DNA of 16,147 bases, taken from contig JAHHQT010000040.1 in NCBI GenBank assembly GCA_020026215.1, forward strand, positions 1 through 16,147. The letters run 5' to 3'. The first letter of the stretch is position 1, and each line of letters opens with the position of its first letter. The notes beneath the pieces were generated by a model. It was not told the origin of the DNA. It ran no database searches and saw only the letters and a list, made by a program, of their open reading frames with translations. Below, piece by piece: positions 7,485 through 15,180 of this stretch. This DNA comes from Muribaculaceae bacterium. GTDB taxonomy: Bacteria; Bacteroidota; Bacteroidia; Bacteroidales; Muribaculaceae. The position numbers and the translations under genes are program-made.

Positions 7485-9016
7485 TTTCCAAAGATATTTA
7501 ATAGTCCGTTATAGCTCAAAGTCAAACCGCCACCGAAGTTATCGCCAAGCAAACCTCCCTTATCAAAGGCAATCTGTCCTTTCAAAGATAATCCTTTCAC
7601 TTGTTTGAAATCATAGATTCCTTCCAACATAAATGAAGCATTTTTAGAAGGCTCTATACGTATATTACTGTATGTACCCCACGATTTACGATAAGATAAC
7701 AACAATCTATATTTCAAAGGTGCATAGATTTTACCCGTGACTCCCAAATGGAAACCTTTCAAACGATTATCAAGCACTCTCATATACCCATCCTCATTAT
7801 AGATTATGGATGGAATAAAAGGAGTTCCCTGCGACATTCCCAAATTCATATAAGAATTATATCGGAAATTATTATAGTAGCTGTCACTGCCAGTGGCCTC
7901 TCCTTCCATAGATGAATCAGGATTATCATTCGGAGCCCAGTGAGTCGGACCACTTTGATTCGTAAATTGCAAATATTCAAATACCGCTCCGGAAACAATA
8001 GCATCAGGATTTTTGCTATCATATTCGAAACCCCAAACACCATCAAAGCCATTCATCTTACCAATTCCCGAACCGTCTTCGAAAGGCCATTGGAAGTAGG
8101 CTTTGAGTTCTGTCTCGTTTTTCAAACGATAACGTGCCACAAAGTCCCATGAGCCCAATGTATTACCGTTGAAATATTGAGTATCCCCAAAGTTATTACC
8201 GCCTGATTTTGGAATAATCATATCCCAAAAATCCTTTAATTTCACATCATACGGTTCTACCTCGGTCAACTCTCCGTTTACATAGAATTTTCGAGTTCCG
8301 CCAAACTGCCCTGCCATCTGCATACCGACAGTGACAGAAAATGGTTGTGACGGTTTGGTGCGAAAATAGCATCGTTTATAGTTGTACCATACCCCTGTAT
8401 TGATAAATCCGCTCAAATAGTTATAATGGTCTTCCAACCAACCGTCTTGCATATATTTACCAAAAGCCAACTCTCCTTGGATTTGCACCCAACCGTTGGT
8501 GAATGGTATATTCTGGAAATCGACAAAACCGGCTCTTACTTGTGGAATCGGGCGTGCATTGTTCGATTGAACGAAGTCTCCGCTTCCCAAATAAGAATTC
8601 AACAAAGGAGACTTTCTTTCTTTCATTCCTACAGACAAAAACACCCCTCTGAACTTAATTTCAGCATAAAGTTGTTGCAACACAGCTGCAGCAGGCTTTT
8701 GTGCCATCGGCAACATCTTACCCTCTTCGATATTGTAACGCAAATAATCCTTTGAATTGGAATAGCCTGCATAGGCATCCACTCCAAAAGAATAGCTGAA
8801 TCGTTTTGACAAGTCAAAATCTTTCCAAGCACCTATCCTCAGCAAGGCATTCTTGCCCTGTGTCACGACACCACCATTATTTGACATCATGTAATAAGGT
8901 GCCAATTCGCCGTTGCCTGCTGTACCGACAAACTCACCCTTATAGTTTAAGGGAGTCTCGGCAAAAGCAACCACCGACACCAGCAATGTCAGTAACAATG
9001 AAAAAAACTTATTCAT
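7481..9016 (-). CDS. Wzi-like capsule-assembly family outer-membrane beta-barrel protein
   Basis: 511 residues from the ATG at 9016. The open frame extends to 9049, but that would overlap the upstream gene; MNKFF starts a clean signal peptide (about 19 residues, cleavage after AFA), so 9016 is preferred. The mature protein is a series of amphipathic strands with aromatic girdles. It contains a GMKERKSPLLN...GSGDFVQSNNARPIPQVR type segment characteristic of the Bacteroidota Wzi-like family, and ends in a short strand with GLLNIFGK. Wzi in enteric bacteria is an outer-membrane lectin that anchors capsule. Here no capsule genes are adjacent, so a role in capsule or other surface glycan attachment is family-based inference. 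Its ATG lies four bases after the stop of the GlsB-like gene. Confidence 0.78.
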   Translation of the reverse strand: MNKFFSLLLTLLVSVVAFAETPLNYKGEFVGTAGNGELAPYYMMSNNGGVVTQGKNALLRIGAWKDFDLSKRFSYSFGVDAYAGYSNSKDYLRYNIEEGKMLPMAQKPAAAVLQQLYAEIKFRGVFLSVGMKERKSPLLNSYLGSGDFVQSNNARPIPQVRAGFVDFQNIPFTNGWVQIQGELAFGKYMQDGWLEDHYNYLSGFINTGVWYNYKRCYFRTKPSQPFSVTVGMQMAGQFGGTRKFYVNGELTEVEPYDVKLKDFWDMIIPKSGGNNFGDTQYFNGNTLGSWDFVARYRLKNETELKAYFQWPFEDGSGIGKMNGFDGVWGFEYDSKNPDAIVSGAVFEYLQFTNQSGPTHWAPNDNPDSSMEGEATGSDSYYNNFRYNSYMNLGMSQGTPFIPSIIYNEDGYMRVLDNRLKGFHLGVTGKIYAPLKYRLLLSYRKSWGTYSNIRIEPSKNASFMLEGIYDFKQVKGLSLKGQIAFDKGGLLGDNFGGGLTLSYNGLLNIFGK

Positions 9017-9020
9017 AATA

Positions 9021-10025
9021 TTAGCCTTGATTTTTCTTAGAATGAGCATAATCCTTGATACGTTGAATCATTTCCTGGCGATATTCAATGAAACGCTTGT
9101 AGAATGAACGGATATGGCGCATTTTCTTTTCTTCATAAATATCTGAAATAGAGAAGAAGATACCTGTTTCCTCAACATCCCCAAATTCATCATTAATGGC
9201 TGTTCCCAACAATTTCATCTTTGGAGAAAGATTCATGTAGGAGTTGACCAACGGTGGAATATTCACACCTTCTTCGCGGATAGAGTGATTCAAAATTCTG
9301 TAGTCTTCCTTGAACGAACCGCCGACAAACATTTTCTTCATGCGCTTTTCGTTGATATTCAAGTCCAACGGAGTGATTGGATAGACCAAATGATCATCAT
9401 CGTGGAAATATTTGTCCAAGAAATAAAGAATCTTGTTACGGCATTCAATCGGATAAGAAGGATACATGGTCATCTTTCCGAACAAATATTTGATTTGCGG
9501 ATAAACCACAAACAAAGCGCCAAGACCATCCCACAAGTTATCCAACGCATACAACGCCTTTACACCTGCTTTGGTGGACTGGTATTCAACGGAAACGAAC
9601 GAACGTCCCAACTCTATGGTATAAGGAAGAATATCCTTGATGAAATGTTCCGAATAGTTGAACATGTGCGACATTGCAATTTTCGGTCTGCCGCCTTCAT
9701 AAAAGTGCATATTCTCGCCCAACAGGAATCGGTAGCCACCGATGATTTCCTCTGCTTCGGGATTCCAGACAATCAACTGTTGGCAAGGTTCTTCCATTGT
9801 ATCAAACTCGTCAATATCAGCCGATTTACCTGTACCGCCACCTGACGTACGGAAGGCAATTTCACGCAGACGACCAATCTCCCACATCAAGTTGGGACAA
9901 GATGCAGCATCTATAATGTATATTTCGTTATGTCCTTTGTTGGTGGAACGAAGTAATCTTGACTCTGTAAGCTCCATCTTCAACAAACTTTTAGGTATAG
10001 GAGCTATAATATTTTCGACTTGCAT
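9021..10025 (-). CDS. glsB: GNAT-fold N-acyltransferase, GlsB-like (glycine-lipid synthesis)
   Basis: 334 residues from the ATG at 10025. Upstream in-frame starts exist (ATG 10034, ATG 10043, GTG 10052) and would add up to nine residues. The protein belongs to the hemolysin/ornithine-lipid-type acyltransferase family (Acetyltransf_5-like): REIAFRTSGGGTGK, a conserved DEFDTM, IGGYRFLLG, ELGRSFVSVEYQ and LWDGLGALFVVYPQIKYLFG. In Bacteroides thetaiotaomicron GlsB is the N-acyltransferase that links a 3-hydroxy fatty acid to glycine (commendamide-type product). GlsA then adds a second acyl chain. Here the presumed glsA lies immediately upstream, with its stop at 10056-10058, so the pair is translationally close. 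A role in another amino-acid lipid (for example ornithine) cannot be excluded from sequence. Confidence 0.8.
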   Translation of the reverse strand: MQVENIIAPIPKSLLKMELTESRLLRSTNKGHNEIYIIDAASCPNLMWEIGRLREIAFRTSGGGTGKSADIDEFDTMEEPCQQLIVWNPEAEEIIGGYRFLLGENMHFYEGGRPKIAMSHMFNYSEHFIKDILPYTIELGRSFVSVEYQSTKAGVKALYALDNLWDGLGALFVVYPQIKYLFGKMTMYPSYPIECRNKILYFLDKYFHDDDHLVYPITPLDLNINEKRMKKMFVGGSFKEDYRILNHSIREEGVNIPPLVNSYMNLSPKMKLLGTAINDEFGDVEETGIFFSISDIYEEKKMRHIRSFYKRFIEYRQEMIQRIKDYAHSKKNQG

Positions 10026-10055
10026 ATTGAACATATTGACCATATTTAACACAAT

Positions 10056-10877
10056 CTACAATTCATAAACTATTTTCTTTACATCGGCAGCCCATTCTTT
10101 TTGCGACTTTGCAGATGTAAATGTACTGTATGGGATAGGTTTCCCTATTTTCACCTCAAAGGTCTGACCGTCACAACGGAACATTTCCGCAGGAAGTCGT
10201 ACCATTTCTATATTCAATTTGAGACCCATGCGCTTTCTGAATCTTGCAAACTTATAAAAGAAGTCAGAGTTCAGTCCTCCGAAATGCACAGGTACAATAT
10301 CTCGTTTTGACTCTATACTTTTTGAAATAAACGATTTTTTCCACTCCAAGTCACAGACTTCGCCTTTGTCGTTTCGACGGGAGCACAAGCCTGCGGGGAA
10401 CATAATCATCTGCAAGTCACTGGCGTAAGCGTCATCAATAGCCTGTATGGACTGTTTGCTTTGAGCGCCATGCTTGTTGATGGGCAAAAACACATCCCGC
10501 ATCGGCTCAACCGCCATCAGCAAATCGTTGACAATACATTTCACATTGCCATTATAGTATTTTCCCAACAAGGCAATCAGTGCTATGCCGTCCAAACCGC
10601 CCAACGGATGGTTGGATGCAAAGATATATCTTCCCTCTTTAGGTATATTCTCTTCGCCGATAACTTCTATGTCTGCGCCAAAACTTTTCATTGCTCCTAT
10701 GGCAAATTCCACGCCTCGCTTGCCATAGTTTTCACGCATCACACGGTTCAAGCCGTCTTGGCGTATGGTATGTGCAATTTTGCGATATACAAATTTCGGA
10801 ATAAACTTTGCATATCCCGGCACTTTTGCACGTATCACCTTTTCTACATCAATTTGTATAGGTCCGGTTTCCTCCAT
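10056..10877 (-). CDS. glsA: PlsC-family O-acyltransferase, GlsA-like (glycine-lipid synthesis)
   Basis: 273 residues. This is a lysophospholipid-acyltransferase fold protein. The catalytic motif is NHPLGGLDG at 89-97, where His90 and Asp96 are separated by five residues instead of the four of canonical PlsC (HX4D); this form is typical of the hemolysin-associated acyltransferase subfamily as far as I know it. A second motif, FPAGLCSRR, replaces FPEGTRS, and PVHFGG follows. No convincing membrane anchor is seen, so it may be peripheral to the inner membrane. In B. thetaiotaomicron GlsA O-acylates the N-acyl-glycine made by GlsB. It is the first gene of the minus-strand envelope cluster and is divergent from lpxB. 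Two -7 elements lie upstream. A phospholipid-directed activity is the main alternative. Confidence 0.8.
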   Translation of the reverse strand: MEETGPIQIDVEKVIRAKVPGYAKFIPKFVYRKIAHTIRQDGLNRVMRENYGKRGVEFAIGAMKSFGADIEVIGEENIPKEGRYIFASNHPLGGLDGIALIALLGKYYNGNVKCIVNDLLMAVEPMRDVFLPINKHGAQSKQSIQAIDDAYASDLQMIMFPAGLCSRRNDKGEVCDLEWKKSFISKSIESKRDIVPVHFGGLNSDFFYKFARFRKRMGLKLNIEMVRLPAEMFRCDGQTFEVKIGKPIPYSTFTSAKSQKEWAADVKKIVYEL

Positions 10878-10896
10878 TTTAATCTATTATAAATTA

Positions 10897-10904
10897 CAAA
10901 GGTA
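10897..10904 (-). promoter_or_regulatory. Proximal -7 element for the glsA-led operon
   Basis: TACCTTTG on the minus strand, followed by TAAT, matches TAnnTTTG. It is 20 bases upstream of the glsA-like ATG. A TTG lies 22 bases further upstream (10927-10929), slightly beyond the usual spacing. It would give a very short leader. Confidence 0.45.
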
Positions 10905-10987
10905 ATACTTATTATAGTATTTCATCCAATTTGCAAACCGAATTTTCGATTCAATGCCCATTAGTGGTATAAAATTGCATATTTGTA

Positions 10988-10995
10988 CAAATATA
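10988..10995 (-). promoter_or_regulatory. Distal -7 element for the glsA-led operon
   Basis: TATATTTG followed by TACAAAT on the minus strand matches TAnnTTTG. It would give a leader of about 100 bases. No good -33 was found. It lies 40 bases from the lpxB -7 element on the other strand, so the two promoters may interfere. Confidence 0.35.
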
Positions 10996-11035
10996 GAGCC
11001 GTTTAGCCCCTATTTTTCATTCATTATATTTTTAC

Positions 11036-11043
11036 TAACTTTG
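11036..11043 (+). promoter_or_regulatory. -7 element of the lpxB promoter
   Basis: TAACTTTG matches TAnnTTTG and lies 26 bases upstream of the lpxB ATG. The -33 position holds TTTT rather than TTTG (11013-11016, spacing 19). Transcription probably starts near 11050, leaving a leader of about 20 bases. Confidence 0.55.
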
Positions 11044-11069
11044 CCAATCAAGACAAATACAGATTTCGT

Positions 11070-12215
11070 ATGAAATACTTTTTAATTGCCGGCGAGGCAT
11101 CAGGTGACATTCATGCAGGACGACTCATTGCCGCCCTTCGCAAATTCGACAACAATGCAGAATTTTGTTTCTTGGGAGGAGACTATATGATAGAGGCATC
11201 CGGGAAACAGCCTGTTATCCACTACAAGCAGATGGCCTACATGGCTTTTTCTGAAGTTTTACGCCATTTGCCACAGATTTTGGGTAACATGAACAAGGCA
11301 AAGAAAGCGATCAAGAATTTCCAACCCGATGCAGTGATTTTGATTGACTATCCGTCTTTTAACCTCAAAATTGCCAAATTCGCCTACTCTCTTAACATTC
11401 CTGTCTATTACTACATTTCCCCAAAAGTGTGGGCATGGAAAGAATACCGTGTAAAGGACATCAAAAAGTATATCAAGAAAGTATTCTCCATTCTGCCGTT
11501 TGAAACGGATTTTTTTGCCAAGCACAACTATCAGGTGGACTATGTGGGCAACCCTACAGTCAACGAAATTGCCGAAGCGAAGAAAGAAGTTCCCGATTTC
11601 GTGGAATTTCTGCAAAAGCATGGCATCCGCGACCGCCGTCCGATGATTGCCATTCTTCCGGGCTCTCGCGTGGGAGAAATTCGCAACAACTTGCCGCACA
11701 TGTACAAGGCAGCCGCACAATTCTCTAATTTCCAACCGATTGTTGCCGCCGCACCTAATATTGACAAGGAATGCTACACCAACGCACTCCGTCGCGCAGG
11801 CATCAATGCCACTCCTGTATTGACCGACAACGACACGTTCAATCTGTTAAGTCTTTCAGCCGTAGCTATCGTCACATCAGGTACAGCCACCCTTGAAGCT
11901 GCCATTATGGGCATTCCTCAAGTGGTATGCTATCGTGCGAACGGCTCAAAACTGGCATACAAATTATTTGAACACATTCTAAAAGTGAAATACGTTTCCC
12001 TACCTAACTTGATTGCCGACAAACCGGTGGTAAAGGAATTGCTTTTACAGCACTGCACCGCTGAAAATATCGCAAAGACCATCAAGCCATTATTTGTTGA
12101 ATCTCCCGAATGGCACGAAATGGAAGAGGGCTACAAGTTGATAAACAAGCGCTTGGGAACGCAGGACAGTGCTGAGACAGCCGCCATTTCCCTCGTCAAC
12201 GACTTAAAGGAATAA
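11070..12215 (+). CDS. lpxB: Lipid-A-disaccharide synthase
   Basis: 381 residues. It joins UDP-2,3-diacylglucosamine and 2,3-diacylglucosamine-1-phosphate (lipid X) to form the lipid A disaccharide at the inner face of the inner membrane. Family GT19 signatures are clear: the N-terminal AGEASGDIHAG at 7-17, ISPKVWAWKEYR in the central part, ILPGSR at 195-200, and the GT-B donor-site segment SGTATLEAAIMGIPQVVCYR beginning at 270. The length is normal for the family. It starts the plus-strand operon, facing the glycine-lipid genes. Its TAA stop is directly followed, with no spacer, by the ATG of the MutS-like gene, which indicates co-transcription and probably coupled translation. Confidence 0.97.
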   Translation: MKYFLIAGEASGDIHAGRLIAALRKFDNNAEFCFLGGDYMIEASGKQPVIHYKQMAYMAFSEVLRHLPQILGNMNKAKKAIKNFQPDAVILIDYPSFNLKIAKFAYSLNIPVYYYISPKVWAWKEYRVKDIKKYIKKVFSILPFETDFFAKHNYQVDYVGNPTVNEIAEAKKEVPDFVEFLQKHGIRDRRPMIAILPGSRVGEIRNNLPHMYKAAAQFSNFQPIVAAAPNIDKECYTNALRRAGINATPVLTDNDTFNLLSLSAVAIVTSGTATLEAAIMGIPQVVCYRANGSKLAYKLFEHILKVKYVSLPNLIADKPVVKELLLQHCTAENIAKTIKPLFVESPEWHEMEEGYKLINKRLGTQDSAETAAISLVNDLKE

Positions 12216-13991
12216 ATGACACCGCAAGATTTCTATAAAAACGCAATTGACAACTGTCAGAATCGAATCAAGGACTTAAAGAAAAAGAGTGCATGGACAG
12301 CCTTTGCACGCCTGTTTGTCTTCACCGCAACTGCCGTATGTGCTTTCAGCATTAATTGCGCAGGCATTGTTACCTTCCTTATCGTGGCTGTGGGTTTGAC
12401 CGTCTTTTTTTTCCTCACTAAAATATCCAGCCGTATCAGCAATGCTATCGACATTGAAAAGGCAAAGCAAAAATGGGTAAGACAGAACATCGACCGCATG
12501 AATCTCAACTTGTCGGAATTACCGACTGGCGAACAATTTGCAGAGCCTAACCATGACTTTGCAAGCGACATAGACATATTCGGCAAGAGTTCATTGTTCA
12601 CACTTCTAAACTCAACTTCTACCAAAGGCGGTGAAAAACTGTTGGCAGATTGGCTGCAACATCCCGAACGCATCAGCAACGATGTGGAGGAACGCCAAAA
12701 AGCGATACAGGAATTGACAGAGAAATGCGACTTTCGTTTGAACTTTGCCGCTACGGGCGAGATTGCCAAGAGCGACAAAAAGGCTAAAAGCGAAGAAATA
12801 CCGAGTTTCAGACTGAATATCCTCCAGAAAATTGCAATCTACGCATTACCGTTGATTTTCCTGACCATGTGCGTATTGTCGGCACTCAACATAGTTTCGG
12901 GTAACGCCGTGTTCTGGACATTCTTCATCATTCTCGGGCTGGCATCACTACAAGCCAAACGAGTAGGTTCCCTTCACGAACAGATTTCAGCCATCGGTGC
13001 AGACATTGCACGAAGTTCTGAGATCTTCAAGACCATCGAAAATGCAGAATTCAAGTCTGCCATACTGAAAGACTTGCAACACCAGATCCACACCGAACAA
13101 GGCAAGGCTTCCGTATTTTCGAAGCAACTTTCACGCTATATCAACAACCTCGACCAACGCTACAATGTGTTCGGTTATATCATTATGAACGGACTGTTCA
13201 TTTGGGACTGGCGACAACTGAACAATATCGACAAATGGCTTGACAAGCACCAAGACCATATCGAGGAATGGAAGAGTGTCATTGCCAACTACGATGCACT
13301 TTGTGCTTTGGCATCGTTTTCGTTCAATTTTCCGCAATTCAACTATCCGACCTATGAGACCGACAGTGAAAGCATTGTCGAGGCAGTCAACGCAGGGCAT
13401 CCATTGATTCCGTCTGACAGATGCGTGAGAAATAACATCAAGCTATTGAAAGAAAAGTCATTCTTCATCATCACTGGCGCGAACATGGCAGGCAAGAGCA
13501 CCTATCTGCGTACCGTGGCAGTCAACTATTTGTTGGCTGAAATTGGCGCACCAGTCTTTGCCGACTCCATGAAGTTCACCCCTACCCACCTTTACACAGG
13601 CTTGCGCGTTGCAGACTCGTTGAACGACGGGGCATCCTATTTCTTTGCCGAATTGAAACGCTTGGAAACAATGGTAAAACGTGCTGAAAGTGGAGAAAGA
13701 ATGTTGGTAATCCTCGATGAAATTTTGCGTGGAACAAACTCTATCGACAAGCAGAAAGGCTCATTAGGTCTTATCAAAAAGCTCATTCATCTTCCTGTCG
13801 GTGGCATTATTGCCACTCACGACTTGGCGGTAGGCACATTGGCAGACGCTTTCCCCGACAAGATACAGAATTTCCGTTTCGAAGCGGAGACCAACGACGA
13901 CGAGCTCACCTTCTCCTATCATCTGCAATCGGGAGTGGCACAGAACACCAACGCCTTCTTCCTGATGAAGAAAATGGGAATCATCGATTAA
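12216..13991 (+). CDS. Membrane-associated MutS-family ATPase (lacks mismatch-recognition domain)
   Basis: 591 residues. The C-terminal part (about 380-591) is the MutS domain V ATPase: Walker A GANMAGKST at 421-429, SYFFAE, Walker B MLVILDE at 496-502 followed by ILRGTNS, and ATHD. The N-terminal part has two hydrophobic segments at about 28-67, and a second hydrophobic pair lies at about 205-250, so up to four membrane spans are expected. The N-terminal mismatch-binding domain with its Phe-x-Glu motif is absent, and the middle region is only loosely like the MutS core. This matches a MutS-related family common in Bacteroidota whose cellular role is not established, rather than the mismatch-repair MutS. 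Its ATG abuts the lpxB stop codon. A weak hairpin follows. Confidence 0.88.
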   Translation: MTPQDFYKNAIDNCQNRIKDLKKKSAWTAFARLFVFTATAVCAFSINCAGIVTFLIVAVGLTVFFFLTKISSRISNAIDIEKAKQKWVRQNIDRMNLNLSELPTGEQFAEPNHDFASDIDIFGKSSLFTLLNSTSTKGGEKLLADWLQHPERISNDVEERQKAIQELTEKCDFRLNFAATGEIAKSDKKAKSEEIPSFRLNILQKIAIYALPLIFLTMCVLSALNIVSGNAVFWTFFIILGLASLQAKRVGSLHEQISAIGADIARSSEIFKTIENAEFKSAILKDLQHQIHTEQGKASVFSKQLSRYINNLDQRYNVFGYIIMNGLFIWDWRQLNNIDKWLDKHQDHIEEWKSVIANYDALCALASFSFNFPQFNYPTYETDSESIVEAVNAGHPLIPSDRCVRNNIKLLKEKSFFIITGANMAGKSTYLRTVAVNYLLAEIGAPVFADSMKFTPTHLYTGLRVADSLNDGASYFFAELKRLETMVKRAESGERMLVILDEILRGTNSIDKQKGSLGLIKKLIHLPVGGIIATHDLAVGTLADAFPDKIQNFRFEAETNDDELTFSYHLQSGVAQNTNAFFLMKKMGIID

Positions 13992-13993
13992 TA

Positions 13994-14015
13994 AATTGTA
14001 ACAACAATTATTTTT
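13994..14015 (+). terminator. Weak possible terminator after the lpxB operon
   Basis: AATTGT (13994-13999) pairs with ACAATT (14004-14009) around a four-base loop, followed by ATTTTT. The stem is short and AT-rich, so partial read-through into pfkA is likely. Confidence 0.35.
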
Positions 14016-14046
14016 AATTGCAGTCCCTATATTTTCAAAAAATATA

Positions 14047-14054
14047 TACCTTTG
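14047..14054 (+). promoter_or_regulatory. -7 element of the pfkA promoter
   Basis: TACCTTTG followed by TAGTA matches TAnnTTTG. No TTTG is found at the -33 position. The start point would be near 14060, giving a leader of about 80 bases that includes the hairpin at 14074-14093. Confidence 0.45.
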
Positions 14055-14073
14055 TAGTACACAAGAAACAGAA

Positions 14074-14093
14074 TCGGGAGACAATTATCCCGA
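14074..14093 (+). promoter_or_regulatory. Hairpin in the pfkA leader
   Basis: TCGGGA and TCCCGA form a perfect six-base stem with an eight-base loop, 50 bases before the pfkA start codon. It could act in mRNA stability or as a protein site. No known riboswitch was recognised. Confidence 0.3.
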
Positions 14094-14142
14094 AAGCATT
14101 GGAGTATTTAAAAAGCCTATTTTTAACTTAATTTGAAACGTT

Positions 14143-15120
14143 ATGCCTATTAAATGTATTGGCATCTTAACTTCCGGGGGTGATGCTCCGGGCATGAACG
14201 CAGCGATACGTGCGGTGACTCGTTCTGCCATTTTCAATGGTATCAGAGTAAAAGGCATCTATCGCGGCTACAAAGGTTTGGTAACCGGAGAAATCGTAGA
14301 ATTTCACACTCAAAATGTTTCTAACATCATCCAAATGGGTGGTACAATCTTAAAAACAGCTCGTTGTGCAGAATTCAAGACTGACGAAGGAAGAAAGATT
14401 GCCTACGAAAACATGAAAAAGGAAGGAATCGATGCATTGGTAGTCATCGGTGGTGACGGTTCTTTGACAGGAGCCCGCATCCTTGCCACTGAATTCGACA
14501 TCCCTGTTGTCGGACTTCCCGGAACAATTGACAACGACCTTTACGGTACAGATACAACCATCGGCTACGATACAGCCTTGAATACCATTATGGAATGTGT
14601 CGATAAAATCCGTGACACAGCCACTTCCCACGAACGTTTGTTCTTCATCGAAGTCATGGGACGCGATGCCGGTTTCTTGGCATTGAACGGTGCTATCGCC
14701 ACAGGTGCTGAAGCAGCCATCATCCCTGAGATATCAACAGAAGTTGACCAGTTGGAAGAATTAATCAAGAACGGTTTCCGCAAAAGCAAGAACTCATCCA
14801 TCGTTTTGGTGGCAGAAAGCCCTGTCACAGGCGGTGCAATGGCATTGGCTGAACGCGTGAAGAACGAATACCCACAATACGAAGTACGTGTTTCTATTCT
14901 TGGACACTTGCAACGTGGTGGTTCACCGACAGCACACGACCGTATTTTGGCATCTCGCATGGGCGCAGCTGCCATCGACGCTCTTTTGGAAGACCAACGC
15001 AACGTGATGATCGGTATTTCAAACAACGAAATCGTTTATGTTCCTTTCACAAAGGCCATCAAGAAAGACAAGCCTATCAATCGCGACTTGCTCGACACAC
15101 TTCGCAGATTGTCCATATAA
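14143..15120 (+). CDS. pfkA: ATP-dependent 6-phosphofructokinase
   Basis: 325 residues, close to the 320 of E. coli PfkA. It phosphorylates fructose 6-phosphate to fructose 1,6-bisphosphate, the committing step of glycolysis, in the cytoplasm. Motifs: GGDAPGMN at 12-19, GGDGS at 103-107, PGTIDND at 126-132 with the catalytic Asp at 130, MGRDAG at 172-177, and GHLQRGGSP near 253. Gly106 and Gly127 occupy the positions that are Asp and Lys in pyrophosphate-dependent enzymes, so this is the ATP-using type. It has its own -7 element 89 bases upstream and stands 151 bases after the MutS-like gene. It is convergent with recO. Confidence 0.97.
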   Translation: MPIKCIGILTSGGDAPGMNAAIRAVTRSAIFNGIRVKGIYRGYKGLVTGEIVEFHTQNVSNIIQMGGTILKTARCAEFKTDEGRKIAYENMKKEGIDALVVIGGDGSLTGARILATEFDIPVVGLPGTIDNDLYGTDTTIGYDTALNTIMECVDKIRDTATSHERLFFIEVMGRDAGFLALNGAIATGAEAAIIPEISTEVDQLEELIKNGFRKSKNSSIVLVAESPVTGGAMALAERVKNEYPQYEVRVSILGHLQRGGSPTAHDRILASRMGAAAIDALLEDQRNVMIGISNNEIVYVPFTKAIKKDKPINRDLLDTLRRLSI

Positions 15121-15142
15121 TACAGTATAGGTACAGAAACAG

Positions 15143-15174
15143 AAAGCCACCGAAGATCCGTCTTCAGTGGCTTT
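15143..15174. terminator. Shared terminator hairpin between convergent pfkA and recO
   Basis: Bases 15143-15156 pair with 15161-15174 around the loop TCCG. The C/A mismatch on the plus strand (15151 with 15166) becomes a U-G wobble on the minus strand. The plus side is followed by a T-rich tract (TTTTATTTTTTATT), the minus side by TTTCTGTTT. It probably serves both genes: 23 bases after the pfkA stop and just after the recO stop. Confidence 0.82.
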
Positions 15175-15180
15175 TATTTT

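Noticed and set aside
7481..9049. Longer start (9049) for the Wzi-like gene
   Set aside because: It would overlap the GlsB-like gene and put eleven residues before a clean signal peptide. The ATG at 9016 gives a standard export signal.
9285..9845. A 186-codon plus-strand open frame
   Set aside because: It lies wholly antisense to the GlsB-like gene, whose protein has clear family motifs. The plus-strand translation has no recognisable features.
12216..13991. Canonical mismatch-repair MutS or the recombination-blocking MutS2
   Set aside because: The length is too short, the mismatch-binding domain with Phe-x-Glu is missing, hydrophobic segments are present, and no C-terminal Smr domain is seen.
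14143..15120. Pyrophosphate-dependent phosphofructokinase
   Set aside because: The two diagnostic positions are Gly (GGDGS and PGTIDND) rather than Asp and Lys, which indicates ATP use.
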